Source: Promethearchaeota archaeon
GTDB lineage: Archaea; Asgardarchaeota; Lokiarchaeia; Sigyniarchaeales; SOKP01
DNA length: 64,000 bases
Direction: 5' to 3'
NCBI GenBank assembly: GCA_016926735.1
Contig: JAFGOA010000066.1
Span: 1 to 64,000 of the forward strand
The notes below the pieces were generated by a model. The model searched no databases. It saw nothing but the letters and a program-made list of their open reading frames with translations, and was not told where the DNA came from. Position numbers and translations under genes: made by a program. Positions within the stretch are counted from its first letter, which is position 1. The number at the start of each line of letters is the position of its first letter. Of this stretch, positions 1 through 8,657 are shown one piece after another.

Positions 1-387
1 AGTGGATTTGATGCTACAGGTATAGGTCCAAGCTCAAATCTAGACTTCTTAACAATAACATGGAAAGCAATTAAACCTGGAGAAAGTATGTTGGCAATAG
101 ATATTAACGTTTTAAAAGATGAAAGCACAGCTGATGTAGGTACTCCTCATGGTGTCAATAGTAATGTAATAATAAAATCTGTTATGGGTGATGTGAATAA
201 TGATGGATTAATTGATAGTGTGGATGGTTTACTAACGGCTCAATATTATGCAGGATTAGATCCAGAACATTTTCTTTATCCTGAACGGGCAGATGTTAAT
301 GCAGATGGATTTATTGATATTGTAGATGCTTTAATTATTATACAATATGTTGTAGGATTAATTGATACATTCCCAGCTGATTTATAG
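1..387 (+). CDS. Dockerin-containing secreted protein, C-terminal part (5' end outside window)
   Basis: The frame is open from the first base, so the gene begins upstream; an internal ATG at 88 is not the start. The visible 128 residues are a beta-rich stretch of about 60 residues, of the kind seen at the end of immunoglobulin-like or cohesin-like modules (not resolved), then a type I dockerin. The dockerin has two calcium-binding F-hand repeats starting GDVNNDGLIDSVD and ADVNADGFIDIVD, each with D-x-N-x-D-G-x-I-x-x-x-D spacing. In known systems dockerins bind cohesin modules and dock enzymes on a scaffold or the cell surface. The next gene carries the same kind of module, so the two probably serve one extracellular complex. 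The dockerin call is strong; the rest of the protein cannot be judged. Confidence 0.85.
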   Translation, partial: SGFDATGIGPSSNLDFLTITWKAIKPGESMLAIDINVLKDESTADVGTPHGVNSNVIIKSVMGDVNNDGLIDSVDGLLTAQYYAGLDPEHFLYPERADVNADGFIDIVDALIIIQYVVGLIDTFPADL

Positions 388-570
388 ATTGAAAATCTTT
401 TTTTTTATTTATTATAATTATTTAAAATAAATATGATTTGAGTATAAAAAAAATCAATATAATATATCATTATATTCAAAAAGTATAATAATTTGATAAA
501 AAATTTAATATTTTGATAAAAGATATTTCAAAAATTATTAATATAGATACTTAATTTCCTAAAACACAAT

Positions 571-608
571 AGTTCTGAATTTTAAAAGGTTTTCAGAACT
601 CTTTTTTT
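571..608 (+). terminator. Stem-loop followed by T-run, intrinsic-terminator shape
   Basis: AGTTCTGAA (571-579) and TTCAGAACT (592-600) form a perfect 9-bp stem with a 12-nt loop, directly followed by seven T at 602-608. It lies 184 nt after the stop of the upstream dockerin gene and only 21 nt before the ATG of the GH5 gene. It may end the upstream transcript or sit in the GH5 leader. A T-run at 398-406 is a simpler archaeal-style terminator for the upstream gene. The rest of 388-629 is AT-rich without visible genes. Confidence 0.5.
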
Positions 609-629
609 ATTAACTAAAGGGATATAAAA

Positions 630-3290
630 ATGAATAAAAGATATTGTCTGAAAATATTTAAGTCATTTCTTATAATTTTACCTCTTTTAATTACTTCAAT
701 CATTACTTCTATTAATTTCAGCATCATTAAATCAGAAGACAAAATTGAGATTAATTATGTTCCAGATGTTCCCACATTTAATTATATCGAACCAAAGAAT
801 AATGCAATTCTTCTTCAAGCAGAAGATTATGATAATTGTTATGATACAACACCGGGTAACCATGATCCACTAGCAGGGTTTTATAGACCAGATGATGATG
901 CAGATATTAGTCAAAACTTCTATTTTAACAAAAGTAGTATTGATTATGTGATGGCTCCGAGTTATAAAATTTCTAATATTGAGGCTAATGAATGGCTAGA
1001 ATGGAATGTGGATTTTAAAGTTCCAGATTGGTATAATTTTATTATTCGTCTTACTGGAGAAGAAAACGCCAAAATTCATATTGAAATAAATGATAATTCT
1101 GTGACTGATATTATTGATATTCCAGCAACAGGAAATAAGGAAACATGGTGGCAAGATTTTAAAACACCTTCAGTTTTTATCAATTCAGGAGAAAAGAGAG
1201 TTAAGATTGTTTTTGATGAGGTTATAAGTGGAACATTAGCATTTGATTATATTTATATTATCTCTGCAACACATCCCCCTGCAAAATTACTTTCGGATTC
1301 TGATTTTATTGTTGATTTTGGGCCTTCACCAAGTGCTCCAGAAGGATATATTAAACCAGTAGAAACATATGGAGATTTAAGAGTTGATGGCAATAAAATT
1401 GTTGGAAAGAATGGTCTTCCTATTCAATTCAGAGGATTTGCCTCTCATGGTCCTCAATGGTTACCATGGATTCCTGATTATACAGCTCTTAATTTAGCAT
1501 ATAATTTCGGGGCAAATATCTTAAGATTAACGACCTATATTAGTGAAGGAGTTGCATGGGAGAATATAGAGATGAGACCCGTTATAGATCATATTACTGA
1601 AGAAATTGTAAAAGATTGTATTGAGGCAGGAATATATGTTGTAATAGGATTTCATCAACATGCTAACACTTCAGAATTGCTAAATTATGTGGATGATGCT
1701 AAAGTTTTTTTTGAGCATTATGTTCCTATGTTTGGTGGCTATTCAAATGTTATTTTTGAAGTTTTAAATGAACCTGTTGGTATTGTGGATGGAAAACCAG
1801 GAGTAGATTGGTCTACAGCTAAGAATTATGCAGAAGAAATTATACCCAGAATAAGGGAACTAGATCCAGACGATGATAAAAATCTAATTTTTGTAGGTAC
1901 TCCAACTTGGTGTCAAGATCCTCATACAGCAATAACAGATCCTATTGAAGATGAAAACATTGTATATACATTTCATGTATATGCTACAGCTCATGATATA
2001 AACCTTCAAAATAATATTGATAATGCTCTAAGAAAGGGATTTCCAATTATTGCAGATGAATGGAGTCCTGGTCATTGGAATTGGCAAGAAAATCCAGATG
2101 TAAATTGGGATAATGCAAATAGCTGGATTGATTTTTGGGAAGCAAGAGGAATAGGTTGGATTGATTGGAGTTTTAATATCAAAAACGAACCATTATCAGC
2201 TTTAGTTCCTAATCAATATTTAATAGCAGGATTTTGGAAAAATGATCAATATTTAACTGACATCGGAAAATATATCCGCGATAAAATTATGTCTCCATAT
2301 AATTCTTGGTGCTATAGTGAGGATATTAACTTAGGCTATTTTTCCCAATCAAATGGAAATAATATTGGATTTGCGGATGTTTTAGTAAAAGATGAAAATG
2401 GAGAAATATTACCAAATGCAGAAGTAACTCTTGAATGGAGTGGTGCTTTTAGAGGTTCAACTAAAAAAATCACAAATAACAAAGGATTAGCTATTTCAAA
2501 TACACTTGAACTCCCAGAAAATGGGCAAATAGTTACAAATGGATATTTTTCAAATGGAAATTTTCTTAAAGGTTTAAAATCATGGACAACATCACAATCT
2601 TGGAGCCCTATCGCAACTTTCAATGTAATAAATAAAGAACTTGTAGTGGACATTATAGAAGCAGGAAATAATGACTGGGAAGTCCAGCTTGTACAAAGTG
2701 GCTTAGCAATTGAGGTTGGTTTTGAATACACAGTAAGTTTTGATGCGCGAGCAGAAGACATTCGTGATATATCTGTTTCAGTTGGTGAAGAGGGAGGGAA
2801 TTATGCCACATATGGAGCACGCACGTTAACATTAACAACTGAAATGACCCATTATGAATTTACTTTTATGATGGAACAAGATTCAGATTTGAATGCACGC
2901 CTTCAATTTAATATGGGATTGGATATAAATGATGTAATAATTAATAATGTATTATTAAAAGGAATTCACCCTAATTTAACATCTGAAGATCTCATATGTA
3001 GAGTTATTAATATTATTAAGAGTGGATATACACAAGATCCATCAAATATGAATTCTGAAAATACAAATACTTTAGCGATTAGTACATCTGAAGTTATGAT
3101 AGGTGATGTAAATGAAAATGGTCGAGTTGATATAATTGATTCATTACTTATACAACAATATTATGAAGGAAAAAATGTAATAATCAATTTAACAGCTGCT
3201 GATGTAAATAATAACGGAATAATTGATACTATAGATGCCTTGATTATTGCATTATATTATTCAAAATTAATAACAGAATTCACCTCTTAG
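630..3290 (+). CDS. Secreted modular GH5 cellulase-type glycoside hydrolase with CBM6, CBM4_9 and dockerin modules
   Basis: This 886-residue extracellular enzyme probably hydrolyses beta-1,4-glucans or mannans; the exact substrate cannot be read from sequence. Modules in order: basic N-terminus and hydrophobic signal segment (about 1-33); CBM6-like module (about 58-215, starting LLQAEDYD); GH5 barrel (about 240-560) with acid/base Glu381 in VLNEPVG and nucleophile Glu477 in IADEWSPG; an Ig/CnaB-like linker (about 575-645); a CBM4_9-like beta-sandwich (about 650-790); and a type I dockerin (about 825-886) with repeats GDVNENGRVDIID and ADVNNNGIIDTID. Start ATG 630 follows AAAGGGATAT. An 11-T run at 3318-3328 after the stop fits termination. 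It follows another dockerin gene, suggesting cellulosome-like organisation. Both catalytic glutamates are present, so it is probably active. Confidence 0.9.
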   Translation: MNKRYCLKIFKSFLIILPLLITSIITSINFSIIKSEDKIEINYVPDVPTFNYIEPKNNAILLQAEDYDNCYDTTPGNHDPLAGFYRPDDDADISQNFYFNKSSIDYVMAPSYKISNIEANEWLEWNVDFKVPDWYNFIIRLTGEENAKIHIEINDNSVTDIIDIPATGNKETWWQDFKTPSVFINSGEKRVKIVFDEVISGTLAFDYIYIISATHPPAKLLSDSDFIVDFGPSPSAPEGYIKPVETYGDLRVDGNKIVGKNGLPIQFRGFASHGPQWLPWIPDYTALNLAYNFGANILRLTTYISEGVAWENIEMRPVIDHITEEIVKDCIEAGIYVVIGFHQHANTSELLNYVDDAKVFFEHYVPMFGGYSNVIFEVLNEPVGIVDGKPGVDWSTAKNYAEEIIPRIRELDPDDDKNLIFVGTPTWCQDPHTAITDPIEDENIVYTFHVYATAHDINLQNNIDNALRKGFPIIADEWSPGHWNWQENPDVNWDNANSWIDFWEARGIGWIDWSFNIKNEPLSALVPNQYLIAGFWKNDQYLTDIGKYIRDKIMSPYNSWCYSEDINLGYFSQSNGNNIGFADVLVKDENGEILPNAEVTLEWSGAFRGSTKKITNNKGLAISNTLELPENGQIVTNGYFSNGNFLKGLKSWTTSQSWSPIATFNVINKELVVDIIEAGNNDWEVQLVQSGLAIEVGFEYTVSFDARAEDIRDISVSVGEEGGNYATYGARTLTLTTEMTHYEFTFMMEQDSDLNARLQFNMGLDINDVIINNVLLKGIHPNLTSEDLICRVINIIKSGYTQDPSNMNSENTNTLAISTSEVMIGDVNENGRVDIIDSLLIQQYYEGKNVIINLTAADVNNNGIIDTIDALIIALYYSKLITEFTS

Positions 3291-3317
3291 AAAACTCTTA
3301 GAATTAAAATATAATTC

Positions 3318-3328
3318 TTTTTTTTTTT
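3318..3328 (+). terminator. Oligo-T terminator after the GH5 gene
   Basis: Eleven consecutive T begin 28 nt after the GH5 stop codon. Oligo-T tracts are the usual archaeal factor-independent termination signal; there is no strong hairpin. Confidence 0.4.
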
Positions 3329-3411
3329 AATACTTTATAAATATATGTCTTAGATCTGATTTTATCACAATATAAAAGAATTTATTTATTGAAAATTTTA
3401 TTGAATTTATT

Positions 3412-4194
3412 ATGATTAATGATAATATTCTTTTTTATTCAAAAGGAAGAATAGCCACATTAATAATAAATAGAGAAGAAAAAGCAAATGCTTTCAACAT
3501 TGATATGTTGAAAAAAATGTATAGTTATTTAACAGAAATTGATAAAAATGACAAAATTAGATGTATTATATTAAAAAGTGCAGGAAATCACTTTTTCTCA
3601 TCCGGATACGATCTAGAAAAAATAAAAAATAGTAATGAAAATGCTAAGGAATTTATGGAATGGGGAAGAAAAGTAAATCAATATCTACTCCTTATGAAAA
3701 AACCAATAATTGTTCAAGTTCAAGGAATTGCTGTAGGTTTTGGTGCTATGTTAATTCTTGCATCTGATTTAAGAATATTTGCGAACAGACCAAAGCAAGA
3801 ACTTTATTTGAAATTTCCTGAACTAAAAATGTCGATATTTCCTCAAACTGGTGGAACATTATTACCATTATTAGTTTTTGGGATTAATATAGCCAAAAAT
3901 CTCTTATACACATGTAAAGGAATTGGAATTGATGAATTAAAAACTCTAAATATTCCTACTCGTATATATCCTATAGAAGAAATAGATTCTGAAACAATGC
4001 TTTTTGCAAAAGAAATTACTAGATATAAAAAAGAATTTACTTTCCTTTTGAAAGCTATGCTAAATATAATGAATAAAAAGCAAATTATCTCTTGTCTTGA
4101 TTTAGAAGATGAATGCAGTAAAATAGCTTATAGTGAAAAAAAAACAATGAAGGAACTTGATAAAATTATAGAAAAATTATATCATAAATTCTGA
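3412..4194 (+). CDS. Enoyl-CoA hydratase/isomerase (crotonase) family protein
   Basis: A 260-residue protein of typical crotonase length. Visible family features are the oxyanion-hole region FFSSGYDLEKI (about 63-73), the second glycine-rich segment VQGIAVGFGAMLILASDLR (about 103-121) and the substrate-loop region FPELKMSIFPQTGGTL (about 139-154). Members act on CoA thioesters (hydration, isomerisation, hydrolysis or decarboxylation), and the precise reaction cannot be assigned. The C-terminus is lysine-rich and diverged. It stands alone: 217 nt from the GH5 stop-proximal region and almost 300 nt before the mevalonate cluster, so co-transcription is not obvious. A link to isoprenoid synthesis would be speculation. 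Confidence 0.8.
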   Translation: MINDNILFYSKGRIATLIINREEKANAFNIDMLKKMYSYLTEIDKNDKIRCIILKSAGNHFFSSGYDLEKIKNSNENAKEFMEWGRKVNQYLLLMKKPIIVQVQGIAVGFGAMLILASDLRIFANRPKQELYLKFPELKMSIFPQTGGTLLPLLVFGINIAKNLLYTCKGIGIDELKTLNIPTRIYPIEEIDSETMLFAKEITRYKKEFTFLLKAMLNIMNKKQIISCLDLEDECSKIAYSEKKTMKELDKIIEKLYHKF

Positions 4195-4213
4195 ACAAGA
4201 TAATGATTAAAAA

Positions 4214-4463
4214 TTGATTTTTATGATGATAATAGAAATATCAAATCTATAAAATTGAATGGAAATTACTCTATTTAAAAGTTATAAATTACTCAAATAA
4301 TTGGATTTAACCTATTTATATATATTTCAAAATTCTTATGAAAATAACTTATATTTAATCATAGTTAATAATAAAATTTCAATTGATAACCTTAATATAT
4401 TTTTACAGATAATTATACTAAATATATTTCTTTTTAAGAGAAAATAATCATCATAAAAAATCG
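4214..4463. repeat. Imperfect ~20-bp inverted repeat bracketing the leader of the mevalonate cluster
   Basis: TTGATTTTTATGATGATAAT at 4214-4233 and the reverse-complementary segment at 4444-4463 match at about 17-18 of 20 positions. The roughly 210 bp between them is AT-rich with no gene. It could be a regulatory dyad, a decayed miniature element or a chance match in low-complexity DNA. The right arm ends 14 nt before the decarboxylase start. Confidence 0.3.
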
Positions 4464-4476
4464 ATATGTGATTTTT

Positions 4477-5778
4477 ATGGGTTTTAGAGAACATATAAAA
4501 AAGTTAGAAGAAGAAGGAATACTTCGAAAAGTTGATATTGAGGTCTCTAGGAATTTAGAAATTTCTGGAATATTAAAAGAGATTGAACCTACACCTGTTA
4601 TTTTTAATAAGATAAAGGATAATAATTTTCAAGTAATTGGTAATCTATTTTGTACTAAGCAATCTATTGCATCATATTTTAACACAATTCCATCAAATCT
4701 AATTCCATTGTTAACAAAAGCAATTGATAATCATTCCGAACCGGAGATCATAACAAATGCTTCATGTCAAGAAATTATAGAAAATAGCATTGATTTAGAT
4801 AGTTTACCTATATTAACTCATTGTGAAAAGGATGGGGGTCCTTATATTAGTTCTGCAGTTGTTGTAACACGTGATCCTGAATATGGACAAAACTTAGATT
4901 TTCACAGAGCAATGCAATTTTCAAAAAATAAATTTGCAACCCGAATCGTTAGAGGACGTAATTTTCATACGTTTTTAGAAAGAAATGGAGAATTAGATGT
5001 AGCATTCTGTATTGGAAATACACCTAATGTTCTTATTGCAGCAGCAACTTCTGTAGACATTGGTATTGATGAATTAAGGATTGCAAATGCACTTGAACCA
5101 ATTAATATTACAAAAGCTAAAACAGTGGATTTGTTAGTTCCAGCGGAAAGTGAATTTATTTTAGAAGGTCGTGTATTTTTAGAGGAAAAACATGCTGAAG
5201 GTCCTTTCGTTGATTTAACAGAAACATATGATATGATAAGAGAGGAGCCTATATTTGAAGTAAAAGCAATAACACACAAAAAAGATGCTATTTGGCAAGC
5301 ACTTCTTCCAGGAGCTCTTGAGCATAAAATTCTTATGGGTATGCCAAGAGAACCTACTATATTTAAAAAAGTTAATGAAAAAGGAGTTAAATGCTTAGAT
5401 GTAAATGTTAATCCAGGTGGATGTTCATGGCTTCATGCTATTGTACAAATTGAAAAGAAAAATGAAAATGATGGTAAAATTGCAATCGAAGGAGCGTTTG
5501 AAGGGCATAAAAGTTGTAAACATGTCTTTATTGTAGATAAGGATATAGAGATCTATGATCCTTTATCAGTTGAATGGGCAATGGCTACTAGATTTCAAGG
5601 AGATAATGATATGATTATTAAAGATAAAGAACCTGGTAGTAGTTTAGACCCAAGTGCAGAACCAGGGACAAAATTAACGACAAAAATAGGTTTTGATTTA
5701 ACAGCCCCATTAATTGTTAAAGGTAAAAACTTTGGGAAAGCAGATTTTCCTAAAGTTGATATCAATAAATATTTTTAA
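4477..5778 (+). CDS. UbiD-family decarboxylase, probable trans-anhydromevalonate 5-phosphate decarboxylase
   Basis: UbiD family, 433 residues from ATG 4477 (MGFREHIKKLEEEG); a GTG at 4468 is in frame but the ATG matches the family N-terminus. Visible are the prFMN/metal region DFHRAMQF...TRIVRGRNFHTF and the conserved AEGPFVDLTETYD acidic segment. In the modified archaeal mevalonate pathway a UbiD homolog decarboxylates trans-anhydromevalonate 5-phosphate to isopentenyl phosphate using prenylated FMN. That role is inferred from context: the two phosphomevalonate dehydratase subunits follow after 18 nt, then mevalonate kinase and isopentenyl phosphate kinase, and UbiX is close by. Without this context it could only be called a UbiD-type decarboxylase. 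Confidence 0.88.
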   Translation: MGFREHIKKLEEEGILRKVDIEVSRNLEISGILKEIEPTPVIFNKIKDNNFQVIGNLFCTKQSIASYFNTIPSNLIPLLTKAIDNHSEPEIITNASCQEIIENSIDLDSLPILTHCEKDGGPYISSAVVVTRDPEYGQNLDFHRAMQFSKNKFATRIVRGRNFHTFLERNGELDVAFCIGNTPNVLIAAATSVDIGIDELRIANALEPINITKAKTVDLLVPAESEFILEGRVFLEEKHAEGPFVDLTETYDMIREEPIFEVKAITHKKDAIWQALLPGALEHKILMGMPREPTIFKKVNEKGVKCLDVNVNPGGCSWLHAIVQIEKKNENDGKIAIEGAFEGHKSCKHVFIVDKDIEIYDPLSVEWAMATRFQGDNDMIIKDKEPGSSLDPSAEPGTKLTTKIGFDLTAPLIVKGKNFGKADFPKVDINKYF

Positions 5779-5796
5779 GAATTTTAAGGTGACATT

Positions 5797-6990
5797 ATGA
5801 AATTAACATCAAAAGAACAAGATATGTTGGATGGTAAATATGGAAAAGCGACACAAAAATCTATGGAAATATTAGCAACATTAGGGGATATATATGAAGC
5901 AGAAGAAATGATTGAAATAAAGAGTGTTCAAATTTCTGGTGTTTCATATGCTAATCTTGATGAAGCAGGATTAGATTTTTTAAATGAAATGGCTATTGAT
6001 GGAAAAGCTAGAGTACTTACTACATTAAATCCTGCTGGAATGGATCGTGATAATTGGCAAGCTTTAGGAATTGATGAAAACTTTGCTATGAATCAAAATA
6101 GAGTTATTGATGCTTTTGCTAAAATGGGTGTTATAACTACTTGTACTTGTACACCTTATTTAATAGGTAATCTTCCTCATTACGGTCAGCATGTAGCATG
6201 GGCAGAAAGTAGTGCTGTTTGTTTTTGCAATTCTGTAATTGGAGCTTACACAAATCGAGAAGGAGGACCAAGTGCACTAGCATCTTCCCTAACAGGGAGA
6301 ACACCTAAATATGGATATCATTTGGAAGAAAATAGACATGGTGAAATTTTATTTGAAATAAAAACTCCGATAAAAGGAACCAATATGTTTGGAGTTCTGG
6401 GTAAAGTTATTGGAGATAAATTAGGTGAATATAAGAAGAAAATTCCATATATCACTGGTATATCTAAGGCAACAGTCGAAGAATTAAAGTCATTTTGTGC
6501 TTCAGTAGCAACTTATGGTGGAACAGCACTATTTCATATGGAAAATATCACACCTGAAGCATCAAAATATCCAATACCGACCGAAAAAAAAATAGAAATT
6601 AATACAAAAGATATAGAAAGAGGATTAACAGAACTTATTGATGAGGATATTGAAGTAGATTTTGTAAGTATAGGATGCCCACATGCTTCTATCGAGGAAA
6701 TATCACAAGTTGCAAAATTATTGGAAGGAAAAAAGGTTACAAAAGAATTTTGGATTACAACTGGAAGACCTACTAAAAAAATAGCTGATGAAGCTGGTTA
6801 TACAAAAATTATTGAAGAAGCAGGCGCTAAATTTGCTGCTGATACTTGTTGCGTAGTAGCACCTATTAAAGGAAGATTCAAAGGTATAGTTGTAGATTCA
6901 GCCAAAGCATGTTATTATGGGAGAGCGAAAAATAAATTTAAAGTTAAGATAGCAACAATCGAAGATTGTGTAAATGAGGCGATAAAATAA
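5797..6990 (+). CDS. Phosphomevalonate dehydratase large subunit (aconitase X catalytic domain)
   Basis: A 397-residue AcnX-type large subunit. Diagnostic stretches are TCTCTPYLIGNLPHYGQH (about 110-127), AESSAVCFCNSVIGAYTNREGG (about 131-152) and a C-terminal ADTCCVVAP (about 350-358). These hold the cysteines expected to bind the iron-sulfur cluster and the substrate-phosphate residues. The enzyme dehydrates (R)-5-phosphomevalonate to trans-anhydromevalonate 5-phosphate in the modified archaeal pathway. AGGTGA precedes ATG 5797. The small subunit begins at the base after this stop codon, as expected for translationally coupled subunits. AcnX homologs also act on hydroxyproline-derived substrates, but the neighbours decide for mevalonate. 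Confidence 0.92.
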   Translation: MKLTSKEQDMLDGKYGKATQKSMEILATLGDIYEAEEMIEIKSVQISGVSYANLDEAGLDFLNEMAIDGKARVLTTLNPAGMDRDNWQALGIDENFAMNQNRVIDAFAKMGVITTCTCTPYLIGNLPHYGQHVAWAESSAVCFCNSVIGAYTNREGGPSALASSLTGRTPKYGYHLEENRHGEILFEIKTPIKGTNMFGVLGKVIGDKLGEYKKKIPYITGISKATVEELKSFCASVATYGGTALFHMENITPEASKYPIPTEKKIEINTKDIERGLTELIDEDIEVDFVSIGCPHASIEEISQVAKLLEGKKVTKEFWITTGRPTKKIADEAGYTKIIEEAGAKFAADTCCVVAPIKGRFKGIVVDSAKACYYGRAKNKFKVKIATIEDCVNEAIK

Positions 6991-7383
6991 ATGGATTTGA
7001 AAGGAAGAAAAATATATAAAGGTATTGCTAGTGGTGAAGCTATTGTAACAACACAAGGGATTTCATTTTTTGGAGGAGTAGATCCTGAAAGTGGCATAGT
7101 TGTTGAGAAAGATCATGAATTAGAAGGACAATCTATCTCAGATAAAGTATTAGTATTTTCTACAGGAAAGGGTTCTACGGTAGGATCCTATACAATGTAT
7201 CAAATGAAAAAAGGAAATAACGCTCCCTTGGCAATAATAAATGAAACAATTGATACAATTATAGCAGTTGGGTGTATTATTAGTGAAATTCCATGCGTTG
7301 ACAAAATAGATATAAGTAAGATTAAAACAGGTCAGAGAGTAACTGTAGATGGAACAAATGGAATTGTCAAAATTGAGGAATAA
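6991..7383 (+). CDS. Phosphomevalonate dehydratase small subunit (aconitase X swivel domain)
   Basis: A 130-residue swivel-domain protein, with family features KGIASGEAIVTTQGISFFGGVDP (in part), the serine-rich loop FSTGKGSTVGSYTMYQM and NAPLAIINETIDTIIAVGCI. It pairs with the large subunit encoded immediately upstream (zero intergenic bases) to form the active dehydratase. After the stop there is a short T-run (7383-7391 region) and about 210 nt of AT-rich DNA before mevalonate kinase, so the operon may end here or continue weakly. Confidence 0.92.
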   Translation: MDLKGRKIYKGIASGEAIVTTQGISFFGGVDPESGIVVEKDHELEGQSISDKVLVFSTGKGSTVGSYTMYQMKKGNNAPLAIINETIDTIIAVGCIISEIPCVDKIDISKIKTGQRVTVDGTNGIVKIEE

Positions 7384-7602
7384 TTTTTTTTAATTTTATA
7401 TTTCTTTTTAATAATTTTAAAACCAAAATCATTTTTAATCATAAAAACATATAAATTAAAATCTGTTTTTTAAAATCCTTTTAAAAATAAGCAGTAATAA
7501 TTAAAAAGAAATGTAAAATTATATAGTAAATATTAAATCATATACCAAATAAATAAACAACATTTAAATAAATAATAATATAGTTAAAAATAAAGTGATA
7601 TT

Positions 7603-8569
7603 ATGGGATTTGGAAAGGGTTATGGTAAGACTATACTTTTTGGCGAAATTAATTTCTAATTTAAGAAACTAACGCAATCATTTTGTTGTTTATGGTCTAC
7701 CGGCAATTGCATCTGCTTTGGGTACTTATACCACAGCTGAAGTTAAAACAACAGAAGGAAAAGGATGGGAAGTTATAGACAATAGACCAGCGACACCAGG
7801 ATATAAGAAACAAAAATATGAGGAAGCTAGACAATCAATTACAAATGTCTTATCATTTTTAAACATTGATATAGAAAATCAAAAGTTACTTTTAACATTT
7901 GAGGGTGATCTTTATGCTGCAAGTGGAGTAGGGGCTTCAGCTGCACAATGTACATCATTAGCTCGAGCATTAAATGATGAATTCAATTTAGAATTAGACG
8001 ATGAAATGATTAATAAAGCGGCTTATGAAGGAGAGAAAGGTTATCATGGTACACCTTCAGGTATAGATAACACAGTATCAACTTATGGGGGATTAATTTG
8101 GTTCGAAAAAAATCTCAGTGGTGGTAAGAATCAAATGGATAAATTGAAATCTAAAAATAAAATGTTTTTAGTAATTGGAAATACTGGTGAAACAGCTTCT
8201 ACAACAGAAGTTGTCAAAGATGTAAAGAAATTAAAAGAAGAAAATCCTGATAAATTTGAAAAAATATTTGAGAATTATAAAGATCTTGCAATTGATGCTA
8301 AAAAGGCATTAATCGAGAGCGATGTAAAAACAATCGGCCATTTAATGAATAAAAATCATGAATTACTGCAAGAAATAACTGTTTCAGGAAAAATAAATGA
8401 TCTTATTGTAAAATTAGCTCGAGATAATGGTGCTTTAGGAGCTAAAATGACAGGGACTGGTAGAGGTGGTTTGGTTATAGCATTAGCTTCTGATAAAGAT
8501 ACTCAGGAAAAAATCTCTAATACTATTCAGAAAAACGGATATATGGCTTGGAAAACAACTATTGGATAA
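7603..8569 (+). CDS. Mevalonate kinase, reading frame interrupted by a 31-nt insertion near the 5' end
   Basis: GHMP kinase that phosphorylates mevalonate to 5-phosphomevalonate. From ATG 7603 (AAGTGATATT upstream) the frame encodes MGFGKGYGKTILFGE and then hits TAA at 7657. The family motif GEHFVVYGLPAIASAL resumes at 7679 in another frame. Removing exactly 7648-7678 (31 nt) joins GE to HFVVYG and gives a 311-residue protein, normal for archaeal mevalonate kinase. The rest is intact: the GHMP ATP loop GVGASAAQCTSLARAL, EGEKGYHGTPSGIDNTVSTYGG and the C-terminal KMTGTGRGG. The conserved downstream part argues against a long-dead pseudogene. Possible explanations are an intron, translational bypassing, a recent inactivating insertion or an assembly error. 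No second mevalonate kinase is in the window. Confidence 0.85.
7648..7678 (+). other. 31-nt insertion inside mevalonate kinase with internal hairpin and in-frame stop
   Basis: The segment separates codons for Glu and His in the conserved GEH motif. It begins ATTAATTTC and ends AACGCAAT, contains TAA in the upstream frame (7657-7659) and can form a 5-bp stem TTTCT/AGAAA (7653-7657 with 7664-7668) around a 6-nt loop. Its length (31) shifts the frame by one. A canonical bulge-helix-bulge could not be drawn at the boundaries, so tRNA-type splicing is not supported by eye. Codon TTC just before the stop and codon TTT at 7682 are read by the same tRNA-Phe, which leaves ribosome hopping as an alternative. 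Confidence 0.6.
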
Positions 8570-8657
8570 TGAGTAAATTAATTAAAAAGAATTAATTTGT
8601 AAAATTATCATTTTTCTTTTTTAATAGTATGTATATATAATTTAGAGGACTTTAGAG

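Noticed and set aside
2336..2761. Minus-strand open frame inside the GH5 gene
   Set aside because: It is a shadow of the coding strand in a well-recognised CBM region; the same reasoning removes the minus-strand frames at 2653, 4965, 12968, 13679, 52648, 54422 and others.
1..3290. Clostridial contamination or misassembly because of dockerins
   Set aside because: The base composition is the same as the neighbours', a third dockerin protein lies inside the archaeal gene run at 29-33 kb, and no join is visible.
7640..7700. Bulge-helix-bulge intron in mevalonate kinase
   Set aside because: I tried to pair the flanks and the insert around 7648 and 7678 and at shifts of 1-3 nt. The 4-bp central helix and outer helix do not form, so canonical archaeal mRNA splicing is not supported, only left open.
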